This document shows, one piece after another, positions 59,853 through 64,000 of a DNA stretch of 64,000 nt (position 1 is the first letter of the stretch; each line of letters begins with the position of its first letter). The notes below the pieces were generated by a model. The model did no database searches and was not told where the DNA came from. It saw only the letters and a list, made by a program, of their open reading frames with translations. The position numbers and the translations under genes are program-made. The DNA is from Ehretia macrophylla (lineage: Eukaryota; Streptophyta; Magnoliopsida; Boraginales; Ehretiaceae), in the NCBI GenBank assembly GCA_037974665.1, contig CM075765.1:19171648-19235647 (forward strand), given 5' to 3'.

Positions 59853-60402
59853 GAACTAAGCATGTCAATACGAAAATATCCTTTAGCCTTATGTTTCGTT
59901 TGATAAATTTGATATCATAGAAAAATTTGTACAAAACTAAAATTTCTTAGGAGAATTTGACATTTAAATTAGAACTCATCATGAAAAATGACATTCTCTC
60001 ATTCTTTGTTCCTTGCCCCAAAGGAGCACAACTTTGTTTTTTATTTAATTGAATTTTTTTTGGGATCTTTGTCAACAACAAGTACTCTTCTTTGTTCATA
60101 GATGTGAATGCCTAGTGTATGGTTACAATGACAAAGGAAATAGCAATATGCCTCAATTTGGACAAAAAACCTAATTGCTTATTTTTGGCTACTTGTCGAC
60201 CTCATACTTAAAGCATAATTTGTACCAAGGATTGTAAAGATCAACGAGAAAGATTCTTCAAAAAGGAGCTAAAACTCATGAAAGAAGTTCACTTTCATTA
60301 ATGAATATTCGAAATGTCAAAAGATGTTTATGCAGACCTCCCTTCTTCCTTAAGAGTGAACATGCTGTCAAGGTTCATCCAGGCTGCCTAACTGTAGACA
60401 TT
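59853..60402. other. AT-rich intergenic DNA, nothing recognised
   Basis: No exon, RNA gene or TE terminus was identified. Confidence 0.4.
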
Positions 60403-60410
60403 CAAGTAAT

Positions 60411-61005
60411 CACTAGCGGAACCACATGGCTCTCAAGGGGTTCACATGAACCCCATGAAATTTGATTTTTTTTTTTTTTTGTTCTTCTAAAAATATTCTC
60501 TTACTTTTTTTTTTCTCTCTTTTTTCATGTTTTTCTCTCTTCATTTTTTACTTTTATTCTCTTATTTATAAATAGGTTTGAAATTTATTTTCTATATTTT
60601 GGGAACTATTTGTGTTATCATTGTGTATGAATTTTGATTCATTTATTTTTATAATATTTTTAACATTTAAGTTAAACTTTTCTAGTTTAATTGCACATTT
60701 AATTTAATTTTAATTTTTTAAATGATTTTTACACTGTTTTTTATTTTTAATTGATTAGTTTGTATCTTTGATTAAATAGTTCAGTTAGAATAATAACGAA
60801 TTCTATATGTCTAAAAATTTTAATATTTTTTCATCATTGTCATAATTTTAGAGATAAAGGCAATAGTTTTTTTTTTCAATTTATATAAAATAAATTTGCA
60901 TATATAAGTGCTCAAACCCGATTACTAACTTTGCCACGTAATACACTCCTAATCTCGAGTGGCGAAGTGACACCCCCTAACCCTAGGTGTCTGGCTCTGC
61001 CACTG
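60411..61005. mobile_element. hAT-like MITE, 8-bp TSD
   Basis: 595 bp. Left end cactagcggaacca and the reverse complement of the right end, cagtggcagagcca, match at 10 of 14 bases and resemble the plant hAT terminus CAGNGGCGGAGCCA. Exact 8-bp TSD caagtaat at 60403-60410 and 61006-61013. No transposase frame. Confidence 0.85.
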
Positions 61006-61013
61006 CAAGTAAT

Positions 61014-61916
61014 AGTACTAGTCTCACTAGTAACAACTAAGAAGATTAGAGCCTGGCCACTCCACTTAAAGTAAAGCTTTCCAAGTAATGGCTATTGAAT
61101 AAAAGTTATTCTTTTCTCACATATGAATTTCTCTCTCATTGAAGCCATCTTGCTCAGTATTGCTTGTTGTTAAGGTAAAATTTTTCCGATCTATCTACTT
61201 GGTAATATACCTTTAAAGGAATAAGAAGATGAGATTTGAGATTTATCCTAGGGAATAACTCTGATACTTAAGTTAATATGGTCGGACTTCAAAGAATTTA
61301 ATTAGTTAAAATTTGAGTGAGTATTCGTGTAAAGTATAATTTAATTAGTTTCTTTTAAGGAGATATATTGGCTCCTCGGGAAAACTTTTGTCTTCAGCCA
61401 TCCCTTCTTATCTCGGGGCACTATTCATCTCGAGCTATCAAACGTAGCCAAGAAGTAATCCTCCTTGAGGTTTCTCTTAAATCCGTTATATTATTATTTA
61501 ATTCCGTTAAATATTATATGTCTATTCTGTTTTTACTAGATTTATCACCCCTTATCACTTGTAATTTTTAACTAATATGATCATGTCAGGCATTGCATGC
61601 TCAAACACTCTGATGAAAACATAAATTATTTTTCGTATATAGTTAGTCAAAAGTGCTCATTTTTTTTTGCCATCTCACATGAAGTTTATGGCTTTAAATA
61701 AATGGTTCATATATACTTCGTAAAAAGTAAAAAAATAAAAAAATAAATGGTTCATGTAGAGTAATACCACGTATCTACTTTTAACTGATGTGTTTTTTAT
61801 TAGGCTTAAAGAAGAGGTGAATCTCTAGTTCTATTGTATAATTGCAAAATAATCATTGTAACGAATTTTTTTTAATCAAACTCTACTATCTTGTAATGGA
61901 GTGAAAAGTCCTTGGT
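61014..61916. other. Intergenic DNA, nothing recognised
   Basis: AT-rich spacer up to the point where similarity to the LecRK-B 3' flank begins (about 61917, matching about 50962). Confidence 0.4.
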
Positions 61917-62148
61917 CAAATACAGAATCTTAAAAAGACCATAAATTAATACAAGTTAACAACATTAGAATTTACATTGCCATATCTACCTCCCTACTTT
62001 GTTCTTCTGTTGAACAAGTCAAAAACAAATATGAATAATGGATGGAAATGTCGTGGAGCTCCTCTCCAGCAAACATAACTACAGTATAATACACATCGGA
62101 TAGCGAAAAATGCAAAACACCACTGGTTATAGTCGATTGTAAAAGAAA

Positions 62149-62985
62149 CTACACCATAGAGTGATCACTGTATCCTGTATAGCTTTCCCTGCTGAGATAT
62201 TGTTCACTCCATCCTGAATTGAAGTGGGAAGTTGTGATGGCTGTTACTGTAACAGATGTCGTGTTAACTGTATCTATATCAATTTGCAGCACAGCAGGCC
62301 AGATGAATGCTGGTTTGAATGGTGGAACATTTGGAGCTGGAATTGTTCCTGATATAATCTGCACTATATCCTGTGTTTTCGGCCTCTCACTCGCTATAGA
62401 GTGTGAACAAGCCAGCCCAAGCAGTAGAAGTCTCTCAGCTTCTTCAGCATCATAATCATTCCCCAACTTCTCATCCACAACTTCCAGTAGACGGCCTTCA
62501 CGATGCATGAACCAAACCCAGTCTACTAGAACTTGGAAGTTATCAATCCTGGTTCCAGGTCGCAGGCCACATGCATGCTACTTCCAAAATGACAGCCCCA
62601 AACGCATAGACATCAGACTTCTGTGTGGCCTTCCCCATATGGAAACACTCTGGTGCAATGATTCCAATTGTGCCTAACACCCCTTCAGCCTCAGCATATG
62701 AGGTCTTTTCATTGTCCAGGGCTCGGGCAAGGCCAAAGTCACCAAGTCGAGCATTGAAGTTGGCGTCGAGCATGATGTTACTGGCTTTAAGGTCACGGTG
62801 TACCACCTTCTGGTCATACTCATTATGGAGATAATGCAGAGCTGAGGCCACTCCAGATATGATTTTCGTCCGTAGGTTCCAGTTGAGTGGCTCTTTATCT
62901 GGTTCTGCAAGCAGGTGCTTGTCTAGGCTCAGATTAGGCATGTATTCGTACACCAATAGCAGCTTCATGTTCTTGTGACACCATC
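62149..62985 (-). pseudogene. Lectin receptor kinase copy, exon 2 with frameshift (LecRK-C)
   Basis: Minus-strand copy of LecRK-B exon 2, from a splice acceptor after 62985 (read as ctgtaatag) to a stop at 62149-62151. The catalytic HRDLKASN and DFG are kept. A 4-bp insertion near 62570-62578 (atgcatgc where LecRK-B has at) shifts the frame after VILEV, removing the last third of the kinase domain and the tail. The activation-loop segment reads GTIGIIAPE where LecRK-B has GTIGYIAPE. The tail is five residues shorter. Exon 1 would lie beyond the right edge. Barring a sequencing error it is a pseudogene. The duplicated block extends to about 63563. Confidence 0.85.
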
Positions 62986-63573
62986 CTATTACAGAATACA
63001 CATGGTCAAATAGTTGAGAATTGGCAAGCCACACAAGTATTTTATTTTAGTTTTTATCTTATATCATAAAGAAATTAATTATACTCGTATACGATTTTAC
63101 GAGTGAACTTATAAGATAGTATTATGAGTTTATGTTTTAATTCCGATTAATCACTTTAAGCCAATGTAATTGAAGTTTGAAAGAATTATTTTAAACTTAT
63201 AACATTAATCTCCCTTATGAATTTAGAGTCTAAAATATTATAGATTTATCTAAAATTCAAAAGGCTAACTAGGAGAATGACTCAAATTGAATGTTATCAT
63301 AATTTATGTAATTTTGGATCAAACTAGTAAACAATCAACCTGACTCGTTCAAATGATCAGATTGTCTTGTAGAAGTTTCTCCTCATATTCCTATCATACA
63401 TAGACTTGTTATAGTCAAACAATTCTTATCTCTTGCTTGGCATTCAAATAACACCAAAAGAAGACTATTATATTAGTCGTGCCTTGTTAATTAGCTTGTT
63501 CCTAACGCTACATGTTATGATTACCTGTATTTGGACAAGTCAAGGTAAATGCATATAACATCATAATTATTAT

Positions 63574-63904
63574 TGTAAACTAAAACTTAAATATAAAGAA
63601 AGCAATATTAAAACAAGAAAGAATTTGAGAGAGTAAAATTGTTAATTTCTTCAAGTGTATTTCCTTCTTACAAACTCCCTCTATTTATAGAGTTTTCTAT
63701 TATCTTAATGACATACTCATTACATTACATTTACATCACATTCCATATACATATAATAATCTCCATTATACAAGAATCCTATAAGCATCTTTTGACCATT
63801 CAATTGTAGTAATTTTCCACTAACAAAAGAATCATATAAAAGAACTTCTTTTTCTTGATAAGTTCATAACGATGAATATCCACAATATCGTATTTTTCAT
63901 AACA
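63574..63904 (-). repeat. LTR of a minus-strand copia-type element at the window edge
   Basis: The + strand runs from tgtaaac to cataaca (331 bp), TG...CA in both orientations. It is followed at 63905-63915 by ctcccccttgg, a polypurine tract on the minus strand, so this is the 3' LTR of an element whose interior continues past 64000. It interrupts the alignment between the LecRK-C and LecRK-B introns soon after gcatataaca. The left edge is less certain than the right. Confidence 0.65.
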
Positions 63905-64000
63905 CTCCCCCTTGGATATTCATTCTTCAAGAATATGCTTCGTCAAAACCTTACTAGGATAAAATCCAGTGGGGTAAAAATCCTAGTAAAGGAAAAAGAG
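63905..64000 (-). mobile_element. Internal end of the same LTR retroelement (partial)
   Basis: Contains the polypurine tract and the motif accttactaggataaaatc ... ccagtgggg ... aaaaagag, a stretch seen beside the LTRs of many plant copia elements. Cut by the window edge. Confidence 0.6.

Noticed and set aside
1-64000. CRISPR array, operon or bacterial-type system
   Set aside because: No spaced identical repeats; introns, LTR elements and plant gene families show this is plant nuclear DNA.

Overview
This is a eukaryotic nuclear window from a flowering plant. Genes are split by AT-rich GT-AG introns, intergenic DNA is AT-rich and full of LTR, LINE and MITE insertions, and the genes are ARF8, KCBP, DAO-type and L-type lectin receptor kinase genes. 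The protein sequences fit a core eudicot; the ARF8 C-terminus hints at an asterid, but that is a weak inference. All gene models here were spliced by hand: every exon-exon junction keeps frame and uses GT-AG sites.

Layout. 1-3.8 kb: TE remnants, including a LINE RNase H relic. 3.8-15.5 kb (+): an intact AUXIN RESPONSE FACTOR 8 gene with 14 coding exons, 840 aa, uORFs in the presumed leader and a miR167 target site. 15.5-22.8 kb: gene-poor AT-rich spacer. 22.8-33.3 kb (+): an intact kinesin-like calmodulin-binding protein gene (KCBP/ZWICHEL) with 23 coding exons, 1267 aa. 33-51.4 kb: a tandem segmental duplication. Each unit runs from the KCBP stop codon through a DAO-like 2-oxoglutarate dioxygenase gene (+) into the 3' end of a lectin receptor kinase gene (-). 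The unit A/unit B junction is visible at 45284. Unit A's DAO gene is split by a Ty1-copia element with identical-looking LTRs; unit B's DAO gene is intact. 51.2-56.9 kb (-): a complete L-type lectin receptor kinase (700 aa) with an unusual 3.6-kb intron. 62.1 kb to the right edge (-): a second, frameshifted copy of that kinase's 3' exon, followed by the LTR of another copia element that leaves the window.

Mobile DNA. Several insertions can be called precisely because both target-site duplications are visible: five foldback or long-TIR MITEs with perfect 9-10 bp TSDs and a sixth with a one-mismatch TSD (Mutator-like), one hAT-like MITE with an 8-bp TSD, a 5'-truncated LINE with a 12-bp TSD, the copia element with a 5-bp TSD, a TRIM-like miniature LTR element in the intact DAO gene's first intron, and a solo-LTR-like insert. 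The paralogous blocks supply empty sites for several of these.

Biology. ARF8 (auxin-responsive transcription) and DAO-like enzymes (oxidative auxin inactivation) lie within about 23 kb of each other, with the KCBP cytoskeletal motor between them. Whether that linkage means anything functionally cannot be read from sequence. I found no clearly new multi-gene system. The most notable material is the recent structural evolution of the DAO/lectin-kinase block.
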